Below are positions 1 to 6,622 of a stretch of DNA of 8,483 nt, piece after piece. The DNA is taken from assembly GCA_035289805.1 (NCBI GenBank), contig DATDWC010000088.1:1-8483 (forward strand), read 5' to 3'. The translations under genes and the position numbers were made by a program. Each line of letters starts with the position of its first letter. The stretch's first letter is position 1. The notes below the pieces were generated by a model. That model was not told the DNA's origin, did no database searches, and worked only from the letters and a program-made list of their open reading frames with translations. The stretch is from DATDWC01 sp035289805 (GTDB lineage Bacteria; Patescibacteriota; Gracilibacteria; Peribacterales; Peribacteraceae).

Positions 1-16
1 GCCGGTATGCATGCAA

Positions 17-48
17 AAAGCGGGAAGTGTGGTCTGATCTTCCGCTTT
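17..48. terminator. Stem-loop, possible terminator for a leftward transcript
   Basis: An inverted repeat pairs 17-27 with 39-48 (ten base pairs with one bulged G at 24) around an 11-base loop. On the plus strand the stem is followed by CC, not a T-run. On the minus strand the stem ends in five Ts (complement of 15-19), which is the arrangement of a weak intrinsic terminator for a gene lying to the right and read leftward. No minus-strand gene is supported here, so it may instead be a remnant, a bidirectional terminator for a gene left of the window, or chance. Confidence 0.25.
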
Positions 49-177
49 CCAATTGAAATGTCTGAAAAAAAATCCTGCCGCTTTTCCTCTTGTCTAAGCC
101 ATATCGCTCCGGTTTTTATGAGTTTCTTTGGGAATCACTGATGGATTCTCTATCGCAAGTGGTGCTACCATCGAACT

Positions 178-759
178 ATGTCCGGTATCCTCACGATATG
201 TTGTGATTGGATTGACGAAGCTATCCGTGACGAAGCGATGGAGGAGATACGGAAACTCTGCGAGGGGAAGCCTCGATCGGATGTTTTCAGGCTTGTCGGA
301 GGAAATGTGATTTCTATCAATGATGTGACGCGCGACCAAGCTCGGTCGCTTCTTGCTATCGTTGATAGTGATTTGGTAGCTACCTACCAATCGAAAAGAG
401 AAGAGGAATCCGATTCGGGCGATCGTATTCCCTCGCGTTCCCTCGACGATTTTCCTCCTGATGAACGCGCGGAAATCGAAGAATACATCGATTCGCGTCC
501 TCCCCAGGTTGATATCTACGAAGACATGTCCGATGAGCAATACGAATCTCTTCGCGGCAAGATGCTGGCACTCAGCGGTCACGATCATTCCCTCATCACT
601 TTCGCAGATTCTCTCGACGAGTTGTGTTCGATGATGGCGCAAAGAGAGGAAGGAAATGAACGGTGGGTCGCTGCTCCTGGGCCTCCACTGTCGGGTCCGA
701 ACATGACGGAGCGTCGTATGCTCATTGCTCGATGGAAAAGGTGGGGGATAAGAGACTAA
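178..759 (+). CDS. Acidic hypothetical protein, 193 aa, probably cytoplasmic
   Basis: I do not recognise this protein. It reads 193 residues from ATG to TAA. ATG 178 is the first usable start after the in-frame stop at 139-141, and no Shine-Dalgarno sequence precedes it. There is no signal peptide or membrane segment. The N-terminal 60 residues look helical, with charged and hydrophobic residues alternating and cysteines at 8, 9 and 28. Residues about 74-125 are very rich in Asp and Glu and probably partly disordered. Residues 126-155 look helical again, and the tail is basic and tryptophan-rich (W163, W186, W189). Codon use differs from the next gene: five of its 19 arginines are AGA or AGG and serine TCG is frequent, which could mean low expression or recent acquisition. 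It stands alone, with a promoter between it and the RNase J gene. I am fairly but not fully sure that it is a real gene. Confidence 0.6.
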   Translation: MSGILTICCDWIDEAIRDEAMEEIRKLCEGKPRSDVFRLVGGNVISINDVTRDQARSLLAIVDSDLVATYQSKREEESDSGDRIPSRSLDDFPPDERAEIEEYIDSRPPQVDIYEDMSDEQYESLRGKMLALSGHDHSLITFADSLDELCSMMAQREEGNERWVAAPGPPLSGPNMTERRMLIARWKRWGIRD

Positions 760-773
760 TAATTCGTTATCCC
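745..773 (+). terminator. Stem-loop spanning the stop of the 193-aa gene
   Basis: GGGATAA (745-751) is perfectly complementary to TTATCCC (767-773), giving a 7-bp stem with a 15-base loop that contains the TAA stop codon at 757-759. No T-run follows (the next bases are TAAGCC and then an A-run), so this is not a classical intrinsic terminator. It may stabilise the 3' end of the message or act as a weak, Rho-type or structural end point. The position just after a gene and before a promoter is the main support. Confidence 0.3.
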
Positions 774-808
774 TAAGCCAAAAAATGGTCATTGTAACAT
801 GCGATTCC

Positions 809-837
809 TTGCCTATCACCACTCCCGGTGCTATAGT
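809..837 (+). promoter_or_regulatory. Sigma-70-type promoter for the RNase J gene
   Basis: TTGCCT (809-814) matches four of six bases of the -35 consensus. TATAGT (832-837) matches five of six of the -10 consensus. The spacer is exactly 17 bases. Transcription would begin near 843-845, leaving a leader of roughly 88 bases before the RNase J start codon. An alternative -10-like TATCAT at 911-916 has no matching -35 and is less likely. The box scores and spacing are seen directly; promoter activity is inferred. Confidence 0.55.
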
Positions 838-839
838 AG

Positions 840-900
840 AAGCACCAATCTGATTCTTAGGGTGCTTACGGGCGAAAGGTAACTCCGCAGGAAACCGAAG
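840..900 (+). promoter_or_regulatory. Possible structured 5' leader of the RNase J mRNA
   Basis: Two local structures are visible between the promoter and the start codon. AAGCACC (840-846) pairs with GGTGCTT (861-867), a 7-bp stem with a 14-base loop. Downstream, GGT (878-880) can pair with ACC (894-896), enclosing TCC/GGA (884-886 with 890-892) around a GCA loop. The segment 861-900 is purine-rich with GAAA and GGAAACC runs that recall structured RNAs, but it does not match any riboswitch consensus I know well enough to name. Messages for RNases are often self-regulated through their leaders, so an autoregulatory element is conceivable. This part is inference. Confidence 0.25.
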
Positions 901-931
901 TCAGACTCTCTATCATCTCACGTTTTACGAA

Positions 932-2647
932 ATGTTCCGAAAGTACAGAAATGAACCAGTGCCGCAACAGGGCGGCAATTCCATCGTGCGCATCATCCCC
1001 CTCGGGGGATTCGAAGAAGTCGGAAGAAACTGCATGGTGATCCAGGTGAATGAGGATTTATTCCTCATCGATCTTGGGCTCCAGTTTCCTGAGGAAGGCA
1101 TGCTCGGCATTGATTACCTCATCCCCGATATCTCCTTCCTTAAGGGAAAGGAGAAGTACATCCGTGGTGTGCTCTTTACGCACGGCCACCTGGATCACAT
1201 TGGAGCGGTGCAGCACTTATTGCCAAAGCTCCACTTCCCGACTTGCTACGGCACCAAGCTCACGATGGGCTTTGTGAAGAAGCGCCTCGACGAGGTCAAA
1301 CTCACATCGCAGGCAAAGCTCCAGACTGTGGAGTACGGCAAGCGCATCAAGCTCGGTAAAGTGGAAGTCGAGTGGTTCCGTGTGACGCACAGCATTCCTG
1401 ATTCTGCGGGAATTGCGATTCACACTCCGCTTGGCACCATCGTCCATACAGGTGATTTCAAGTTTGATCTCACTCCGATGAACGAACCGCCTGCTGATTT
1501 TGCCCACATCGCCGGTATGGGTGAGCGTGGTGTGCTCGCACTCATCAGTGATAGCACGAATGCGCAGAAACCTGGCCACGCAATGAGCGAGCGCGATATC
1601 TCAAAGACGCTCGATAAAATTATCACGGGAGCTCCCGGACGACTCATTGTGAGTACCTTTAGTTCTCGCCTCACGCGCATTCAGCAGATTGTGGATATCG
1701 CGAAGGCTCAGGGACGCAAAGTGTTCCTCGCGGGCCGCAGTATGGAGACGAATATCGAGATTGCACAGAATCTCGGTTACTTCAATGCGCCGCGCGGCCT
1801 CATCCGCAAAGTCTCCGCTGGAATGGAGAAGCTCCCTGATCGCGAAGTGATGATCTTAACCACGGGTTCCCAGGGCGAAGAGCGCGCAGGCCTCGCACGG
1901 ATGGGACTCGGTATTCACCGCGATGTCGAGATCAAGAAAGGCGATACGGTGGTGCTCTCCAGTAACCCAATCATCGGCAACGCGCGCGCGGTCGCCAGCA
2001 TGATCAATAACCTCTACCTTCGCGGAGCCAAAGTGCTCACGAACGATGTCCTCGATCTCCATACCACGGGTCACGGATTCCAGGAGGATCTCCTCCTCAT
2101 GATGCGCCTCACCAAACCGAAGCACGTGATTCCAGAGCACGGCGAACCCTCCATGCGCGCAGCGCACGGGGAGCTCGCGAAGCTTGCAGGCTACGACGAG
2201 AACTCGATCCACCTCCTCAATAACGGCGAGATCCTCGAGTTTGATCACAATGGGAATGCCCGACGAAGCAAGCACAGGATCACCGCGAATGACATCATGG
2301 TGGATGGCCTCGGCGAAGGGAGTGCCGAAGGTGCACGTGTGATGGAGGATCGCAAACGCCTTGCGAATGCGGGCGTGGTGATTGTCGTGCTCCGCACCTA
2401 TGCAAAGAGTGGTCGCCTCGTCTCCGACCCCGATATCCTCTCACGGGGGTTCGTCTTTGGATCAGAACTCAATGAAGTGATGACGGAAGCCGGCAAAACT
2501 GCCCGCAAAGCCTATGAGGATGCAAAGGCCTCAGGCGAAAGCGATCGTAAAAATCTGAAGAAAGCGGTCGGCGCGAGTCTCCACCGCACATTCCGTCGCA
2601 AACTCGATCGGGAGCCGATGGTGGTCCCGATCTTCGTGGAGGTGTAA
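932..2647 (+). CDS. rnj: Ribonuclease J (metallo-beta-lactamase/beta-CASP RNase)
   Basis: RNase J is a cytoplasmic, two-zinc enzyme that degrades and matures RNA by 5'-to-3' exonuclease and endonuclease action. At 571 residues the protein is of normal family length. Visible parts in order: the N-terminal GGFEEVGRN stretch (25-33); metallo-beta-lactamase motif 1 LIDLG with D47; motif 2 HGHLDH (84-89); motif 3 H153; motif 4 HTGDF with D175; beta-CASP motif A SDST with D207; GRSM (268-271); TGSQGE (311-316); motif B HTTGH with H381; motif C PEHGE with H403; and the family-typical C-terminus ending VPIFVEV. All metal and catalytic residues are present. ATG 932 is the only plausible start: the frame is closed at 851-853, no other start codon lies between, and the next Met (35) falls after the conserved N-terminal motif. 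There is no Shine-Dalgarno sequence. The gene has its own promoter and terminator, so it is probably monocistronic. Confidence 0.96.
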   Translation: MFRKYRNEPVPQQGGNSIVRIIPLGGFEEVGRNCMVIQVNEDLFLIDLGLQFPEEGMLGIDYLIPDISFLKGKEKYIRGVLFTHGHLDHIGAVQHLLPKLHFPTCYGTKLTMGFVKKRLDEVKLTSQAKLQTVEYGKRIKLGKVEVEWFRVTHSIPDSAGIAIHTPLGTIVHTGDFKFDLTPMNEPPADFAHIAGMGERGVLALISDSTNAQKPGHAMSERDISKTLDKIITGAPGRLIVSTFSSRLTRIQQIVDIAKAQGRKVFLAGRSMETNIEIAQNLGYFNAPRGLIRKVSAGMEKLPDREVMILTTGSQGEERAGLARMGLGIHRDVEIKKGDTVVLSSNPIIGNARAVASMINNLYLRGAKVLTNDVLDLHTTGHGFQEDLLLMMRLTKPKHVIPEHGEPSMRAAHGELAKLAGYDENSIHLLNNGEILEFDHNGNARRSKHRITANDIMVDGLGEGSAEGARVMEDRKRLANAGVVIVVLRTYAKSGRLVSDPDILSRGFVFGSELNEVMTEAGKTARKAYEDAKASGESDRKNLKKAVGASLHRTFRRKLDREPMVVPIFVEV

Positions 2648-2666
2648 ATCTTCTTTTCCGTTTCAC

Positions 2667-2701
2667 CCTCTCCTTTTCAAGTTCCGCTGGAGAGGCTTTT
2701 T
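2667..2701 (+). terminator. Intrinsic terminator after the RNase J gene
   Basis: CCTCTCC (2667-2673) and GGAGAGG (2689-2695) form a perfect 7-bp GC-rich stem with a 15-base loop, followed by C and five Ts (2697-2701). It starts 20 bases after the RNase J stop codon, as expected for a Rho-independent terminator. The large loop suggests moderate rather than full efficiency, so some read-through into the exported-protein operon is possible. The 3' arm, GGAGAGG, is also the only Shine-Dalgarno-like sequence near the next gene. Confidence 0.7.
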
Positions 2702-2726
2702 CCGTATCCTTACGGGTATGATACGG
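2702..2726 (+). promoter_or_regulatory. Mutually exclusive hairpins around the start codon of the secreted-protein operon
   Basis: CCGTATC (2702-2708) is perfectly complementary to GATACGG (2720-2726), a 7-bp stem whose loop and 3' arm contain the ATG at 2718-2720. The same 5' arm can instead pair with TACGG (2711-2715), forming a 5-bp stem with a 4-base loop and leaving the ATG free. In the second fold, the GGAGAGG at 2689-2695 would sit an effective 8 bases from the ATG, whereas the linear gap is 22 bases. The base pairing is directly visible. A regulatory role is inferred and could be coincidence. Confidence 0.3.
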
Positions 2727-5138
2727 CGAATTTTTGCCTTCGCTCTCCTCTGCTCCATTTTTTCCCTGTGGGGGGAGCAGATCACCTTCGCCGCACTTTC
2801 CGAGAATGATATTGAGGATGCGGTGGATGAGGCGACGGTTCCTCCATTCAATGAGGATGCTGCCTGTGGCGGATTGCTCCATGTAAGCGATATCCGTGCG
2901 CTTGCCTACTACAGCAGGGAACGGGAGGCATTGGACTGTCACGCCACGTTTCTCTGTGAGAAATACGATCCCACAACTGGGGAATGCGATGGCGAAGGTT
3001 GCGAAATTGTAAGGCGGGAAGGATTACCGGATACCACGATTGTGCATACGTGTTCGAGTGGCAGCTGCAATCCAAAGAGCCCAAGGACGAGCTGCAGTAG
3101 CGGTCTCGAGAACGCAACGTATCGCGAGTACACATGCAAGAATGCAACGGCGAAGTGCTACTCCTACGAATTCGATACTTCATACGATTTCACACTGCTC
3201 CCCTTCACCTACAACTGCATCATTGAATACGGTTCAAGTCCTGTTCTACAGGAGGATCCCACTGGGTTCCCGGATCTTCTCTCACGCTACGAACTGCCCT
3301 CATTCACACGGAGTGGAATCGATCGATTGGAACCGGCTCCGGAGAGTAACGTGACTGTTCCCTCTGGTCCGATTGGGACATATCCCAGGGATAGCAGTAT
3401 GGAATCGCTCGCGCTCGATCGCGGTGCTGCTGCAACGATCCAAGCTGTGATGCATCCCACTTTTACAACACCCTTCAATCTGGAAGATTATCCGCCGCTC
3501 CTCCAGACGATTGGGAGGCTCCTGCAACCCCCGGAGGTACGCCTTGTTCTCCCCTCTGGTGGGCTTTCACTCCAACACGCACGCTCAACGCTCTTCTCAC
3601 GTATCTTCTCCTCTCTCCAAAGTTCCCGCGCTCCAGAACCTGTGGAGGAACTGCTGGGTGATACGCCGGATGCACTTCTCCTTGCTGCGCGGTACCTGCG
3701 GGAGATTCCGCTCCTCGAAGTGACCTACGTACCAGTGGAAGTCCTCGTTCCCTCCATCTCCTCTGTGGAGATCACTCAGAGAATTGCGGAGTGGGATGCC
3801 TGGCTCGCGGGTGCGACGCAGATGGCAACAGCACAGAATGTCACGATCGATCCAGTGCTCCTTCAGCGCATTGCGGAAAATAAAGAAGTGATGCAGTCAT
3901 ACATTGCGCTCCAGGAATCGGTGCGGCGGTACCGTCTGCATTTTCCTTCGTACATCAATGCGCTCCTCTCGTACGTCGAACGTACGAATACCTTCTTCCG
4001 GGATTCGTGGGTGGAGGAGAATGCAAAGCGCCTCGAAGCATGGCATGCCGCGTACATGCAGGAACTCCCGAAGATTCGGGATAATGTCCAGGCACTCTAT
4101 GCCAAAGCAGTAGAAGTAACGGCAGATTGCCTAGTACCTGCCTGCAGAATGAACGTGATTCCAGTGAAGAGCGGCACAAAACCGTTGCAACTTTTTCCTC
4201 CCAGTCCCACAGGAGGAATCCTTGATCCAGAGGATCGAGCGTACCTGCCAGAAGGGCCACCTCTCTGGGTGGATCCAGCACCACCAGAAGGAAAGGGTCA
4301 GTACGATCGGCGCGTGCAGTGGCATCCCTTGATGGCGCTCGGTTCTCCACTCCCGGATCTCACGTTCGATTTTTCGGAGCTCAAGGTCGGTCGTCCGATA
4401 CAAGTACCGGTGCTCTCGATTGAGTCGCATCACTTAGAACTCCCCATTCCTCCCGCTCTTGATCCAGTGTCGTTTCAGCAGGATCTCACGGAGCTCACAC
4501 AAAGCGTACAGCCCCTCGCGAGACTCCATCCACCGCTTTTTGCACTCACTTTCCCGGAGCTCACACTTCCTGATCCCACGACCTCTCTCCTCCTTGTACC
4601 AGAGCCCCCGACGATGCTCCCGGAATGGAGCAAACTCTTACAGTGGCGCGAGGGGAGACTCGATGCACTCCATGCTGTGTGCGATTCCTCAGCAACACCC
4701 GAGAACTTCCTCGTGAGCGAACCGGATCTCTATGGATCCCTACGCGATCCTGCTGCGGTTCGCGCTGTCACATTTGTTGCTGGAACAAGGAACCAGGGGA
4801 ACATTCTCTTTCCACTCCCCACGACCGCATGGTCCTCCGCATTCGCCCGTGGAGGTACATCGGCATTTGCGCCGTGGGGTTTTGCAGAAACCTCTCTCGT
4901 CTCCCCATTCTTCTGCCTCGATTGTGCATCGATTCGTCCGCAGCGCATGATTCGTCAGCATATAGAGCTCGATGTGGAATGGGAAAATCTCCAGCAAACG
5001 CTCTTCATGGCGATGGATACGTGGAATGCGATTGTGCGGTTCCGCTCTATTGTTCCAAGGAGTGAGCTCACACGTGAGGACCGAGATAGAGCCCCACACT
5101 CCGGTGTTCCAGAATCATTCCTCGATACCTCTCCATGA
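2718..5138 (+). CDS. Large secreted cysteine-rich protein of unknown function, 806 aa
   Basis: I do not recognise this protein. ATG 2718 gives a clear Sec signal peptide: a positive start (MIRR), a hydrophobic stretch to about residue 18, and a likely cleavage after TFA near residue 25. The mature protein has 16 cysteines, an even number, and 11 of them lie between residues 50 and 167, suggesting a compact disulfide-bonded head. It contains the motif SDI...ALDC (57-74), which recurs in the next gene. Residues about 170-350 are Ser/Pro-rich. Residues 350-470 look like a long helical or coiled-coil segment ending in C471 and C476. Residues 480-640 are proline-rich with repeated L-P, P-x-L and E-L-T patterns. 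The end is a helical segment after C733/C736. No C-terminal membrane helix, LPxTG or lipobox is present, so it is probably secreted or held by a partner. It opens a four-gene cluster and overlaps the next gene by four bases. Confidence 0.85.
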   Translation: MIRRIFAFALLCSIFSLWGEQITFAALSENDIEDAVDEATVPPFNEDAACGGLLHVSDIRALAYYSREREALDCHATFLCEKYDPTTGECDGEGCEIVRREGLPDTTIVHTCSSGSCNPKSPRTSCSSGLENATYREYTCKNATAKCYSYEFDTSYDFTLLPFTYNCIIEYGSSPVLQEDPTGFPDLLSRYELPSFTRSGIDRLEPAPESNVTVPSGPIGTYPRDSSMESLALDRGAAATIQAVMHPTFTTPFNLEDYPPLLQTIGRLLQPPEVRLVLPSGGLSLQHARSTLFSRIFSSLQSSRAPEPVEELLGDTPDALLLAARYLREIPLLEVTYVPVEVLVPSISSVEITQRIAEWDAWLAGATQMATAQNVTIDPVLLQRIAENKEVMQSYIALQESVRRYRLHFPSYINALLSYVERTNTFFRDSWVEENAKRLEAWHAAYMQELPKIRDNVQALYAKAVEVTADCLVPACRMNVIPVKSGTKPLQLFPPSPTGGILDPEDRAYLPEGPPLWVDPAPPEGKGQYDRRVQWHPLMALGSPLPDLTFDFSELKVGRPIQVPVLSIESHHLELPIPPALDPVSFQQDLTELTQSVQPLARLHPPLFALTFPELTLPDPTTSLLLVPEPPTMLPEWSKLLQWREGRLDALHAVCDSSATPENFLVSEPDLYGSLRDPAAVRAVTFVAGTRNQGNILFPLPTTAWSSAFARGGTSAFAPWGFAETSLVSPFFCLDCASIRPQRMIRQHIELDVEWENLQQTLFMAMDTWNAIVRFRSIVPRSELTREDRDRAPHSGVPESFLDTSP

Positions 5139-5872
5139 AACACAACTTCTCCCTCATCCTCTTTGGCAGTATCTTCCTCACCTTTTTTTCCTTTGCGAGT
5201 GTCTCGAGTGCACCCTCCACCCCTGAGCAGATATTAGAGCGCATGCCAGAACAGTGTAAGGAGCGTATGGATGCGATGTTCAACGAGGAAATTACGCTCT
5301 ACCGTGCGGCACAGTTTGGCTCCTCCGAACCTTCGGTCTTAAAAACCACTGCGGCTAACACGAGTGACCTTGTGCCGTACCTCGTGCAGAACTACCACGC
5401 ACTCGATTGCCGCCTCCATTTGATTTGCGATGCTATTGGAACATCACAGAATCAGAGCAAAGCAGCATCCATGGTGCTTTCCCACAGACCACTCGGGTGC
5501 GCGCGTCTCTTTGCTGCACGTGGTCGATGGTGGAGTGCTGATCGCCGGGGGCAGACATTCCGGGTGGCCCCGATTGCAGAGTGTGCTTTTGGCTCTGTGG
5601 ATGCACCGAGTTACACCCTCTCCCCCACGGAGTTTTTATCAGAGCAGAACTGCGATGCTGTGGCAGAGGAGATACTTTCCGAAGAGCGCTCGATGCTCCG
5701 CCTCATCACCATGCAGGATGCTGCAGAGAGGGGGACGCGACGCATTGTGCCGGTGTTCCAGAACATTCTTCTCGATATTCGTCAGAGCTTCCTCGTGCCG
5801 CTACGTGGCATGGTGGATCTGTTTGGATCGGTGATCCATCCGATTCCGTGTCTCCTGCAGCACTGTAACTAA
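5135..5872 (+). CDS. Secreted cysteine-containing protein of unknown function, 245 aa
   Basis: No family is recognised. ATG 5135 lies in the ATGA overlap with the upstream stop and starts an obvious Sec signal peptide: MKHN, then a Phe/Leu/Ile-rich core to about residue 20, and cleavage probably after SVSSA at residue 26. The mature protein has eight cysteines (41, 92, 98, 122, 150, 173, 239, 244). The stretch SDLVPYLVQNYHALDC (77-92), followed by LxLIC (94-98), resembles SDIR...ALDC...FLC in the preceding protein. The segment after C173 (DAVAEEILSEERSML) resembles a segment after C204 in the lipoprotein at the end of the cluster. These matches suggest diverged relatives. The C-terminal half is mainly helical and ends in a cysteine pair. 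There is no anchor, so it should be released outside the membrane. The absence of a Shine-Dalgarno sequence plus the overlap points to coupled translation with the upstream gene. Confidence 0.85.
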   Translation: MKHNFSLILFGSIFLTFFSFASVSSAPSTPEQILERMPEQCKERMDAMFNEEITLYRAAQFGSSEPSVLKTTAANTSDLVPYLVQNYHALDCRLHLICDAIGTSQNQSKAASMVLSHRPLGCARLFAARGRWWSADRRGQTFRVAPIAECAFGSVDAPSYTLSPTEFLSEQNCDAVAEEILSEERSMLRLITMQDAAERGTRRIVPVFQNILLDIRQSFLVPLRGMVDLFGSVIHPIPCLLQHCN

Positions 5873-5875
5873 GTC

Positions 5876-6622
5876 ATGCCATTGCCTCTCCTCCTGCACC
5901 GGCATTCTCACCTCCTCACACGGCGGCACCGTTTCGTCACCCTGGCGCTTGCGGTAATGGCTGCGGGGATGTTCCTCATTTTCATCACGCGTGGATTCCT
6001 CATCGGTGGATCGCTGGAGCGGTTCCGTACCTGTAGCGCGAGTCCCATCTTCAAAGATCTTTCGTTCCATGATGTCACGGCGCGCTACCACTTCACCATG
6101 CAGGAACTCACAGAGGAACGCATGCGACTCTACGAAGGATCAACGCCGCTCCAGTGCGATGCAGAATCGATGGATGATGTGATTCCAACGGGCGCACTCG
6201 CGAGGGAGGTCGCCCGTTCACTCCCCGATGTTCCCGATTGGCCGGCGTTTTCGTACCGCAACTTTGAACTCCTGCTCCATGAATTTTGGAGAACGTACGA
6301 TTGCCATCTCTCTTCCTACAACCTTGATGCGAATGCCTACGCAAAGGCGCAGGGGATTCATCTCAGTGAAGAGGCAATCGTGAGCAATATCACACGAGAG
6401 CGGGAATTCGTCCTGGAGCGCGAACGTGCCCGTGCGCGTGCAACATTCGATCGTCTGATGAATGTGCTGCGTGCCTCCGAGAAAAATCTCCCGGTGCACG
6501 CAGCACTCCGGTGTTTGCAGCGTGGCGCTGCAGATGTGCGGAATGCCCTCTCCCTCGTTTCTGATGCAGCGCAGTGCCTGCCGGCGCGGCTTGGACAACC
6601 CGAAACCTCTCTCCGTCAATGA
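5876..6622 (+). CDS. Membrane-anchored extracytoplasmic protein of unknown function, 248 aa
   Basis: No family is recognised. The N-terminus is histidine- and arginine-rich (residues 9-19), followed by one hydrophobic segment (about 20-44, through FVTLALAVMAAGMFLIF and FLIGG). No clear signal-peptidase site follows, so I read it as a single-pass anchor with the short N-terminus inside and about 200 residues outside; a cleaved signal is an alternative. Five cysteines (53, 94, 143, 213, 234) lie in the outer part. WRTYDC (138-143) sits where the two upstream proteins have ALDC, and TEERMRLYEG resembles NEEITLYRA in the previous protein. Residues 164-205 form a highly charged, probably coiled-coil helix rich in Glu and Arg. 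The start is three bases after the preceding stop, without a Shine-Dalgarno sequence. The stop overlaps the next start (ATGA), so translation is probably coupled on both sides. Confidence 0.82.
   Translation: MPLPLLLHRHSHLLTRRHRFVTLALAVMAAGMFLIFITRGFLIGGSLERFRTCSASPIFKDLSFHDVTARYHFTMQELTEERMRLYEGSTPLQCDAESMDDVIPTGALAREVARSLPDVPDWPAFSYRNFELLLHEFWRTYDCHLSSYNLDANAYAKAQGIHLSEEAIVSNITREREFVLERERARARATFDRLMNVLRASEKNLPVHAALRCLQRGAADVRNALSLVSDAAQCLPARLGQPETSLRQ

Noticed and set aside
94..780. The 8-base direct repeat CTAAGCCA at 94-101 and 773-780 flanking the 193-aa gene, considered as an insertion scar.
   Set aside because: Many 8-base matches are expected by chance in a window this size. There are no terminal inverted repeats and no transposase.
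94..822. A 242-codon open frame on the minus strand opposite the 193-aa gene.
   Set aside because: It covers the plus-strand gene almost exactly and its product has an implausible composition (Arg-, His- and Phe-rich, patchy). The plus-strand product is acidic and coherent, and all other genes run rightward. Its start also falls within the promoter region for RNase J.
840..931. Possible cobalamin riboswitch, c-di-GMP riboswitch or SRP RNA in the RNase J leader.
   Set aside because: Only short fragments resemble these consensus sequences. The required helices and conserved cores are missing, and the segment is too short for a cobalamin aptamer.
2705..2722. -10-like hexamers TATCCT (2705-2710) and TATGAT (2717-2722) as a promoter for the exported operon.
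   Set aside because: Neither has an acceptable -35 at 16-18 bases. The second overlaps the start codon, so transcription would begin inside the gene, while the signal peptide clearly requires the ATG at 2718.
4491..5073. The 10-base sequence GAGCTCACAC occurring three times (4491, 4557, 5064).
   Set aside because: All copies are in the same reading frame and encode Glu-Leu-Thr with the preferred codons of this gene, so codon bias plus a short peptide pattern explains them.
5136..6622. TGA at 5136-5138 and 6620-6622 read as glycine, as in Gracilibacteria-type code 25.
   Set aside because: Both TGAs overlap the ATG of a gene with a clear signal peptide or lipobox, and no long frame has internal TGA codons, so TGA is a stop here.
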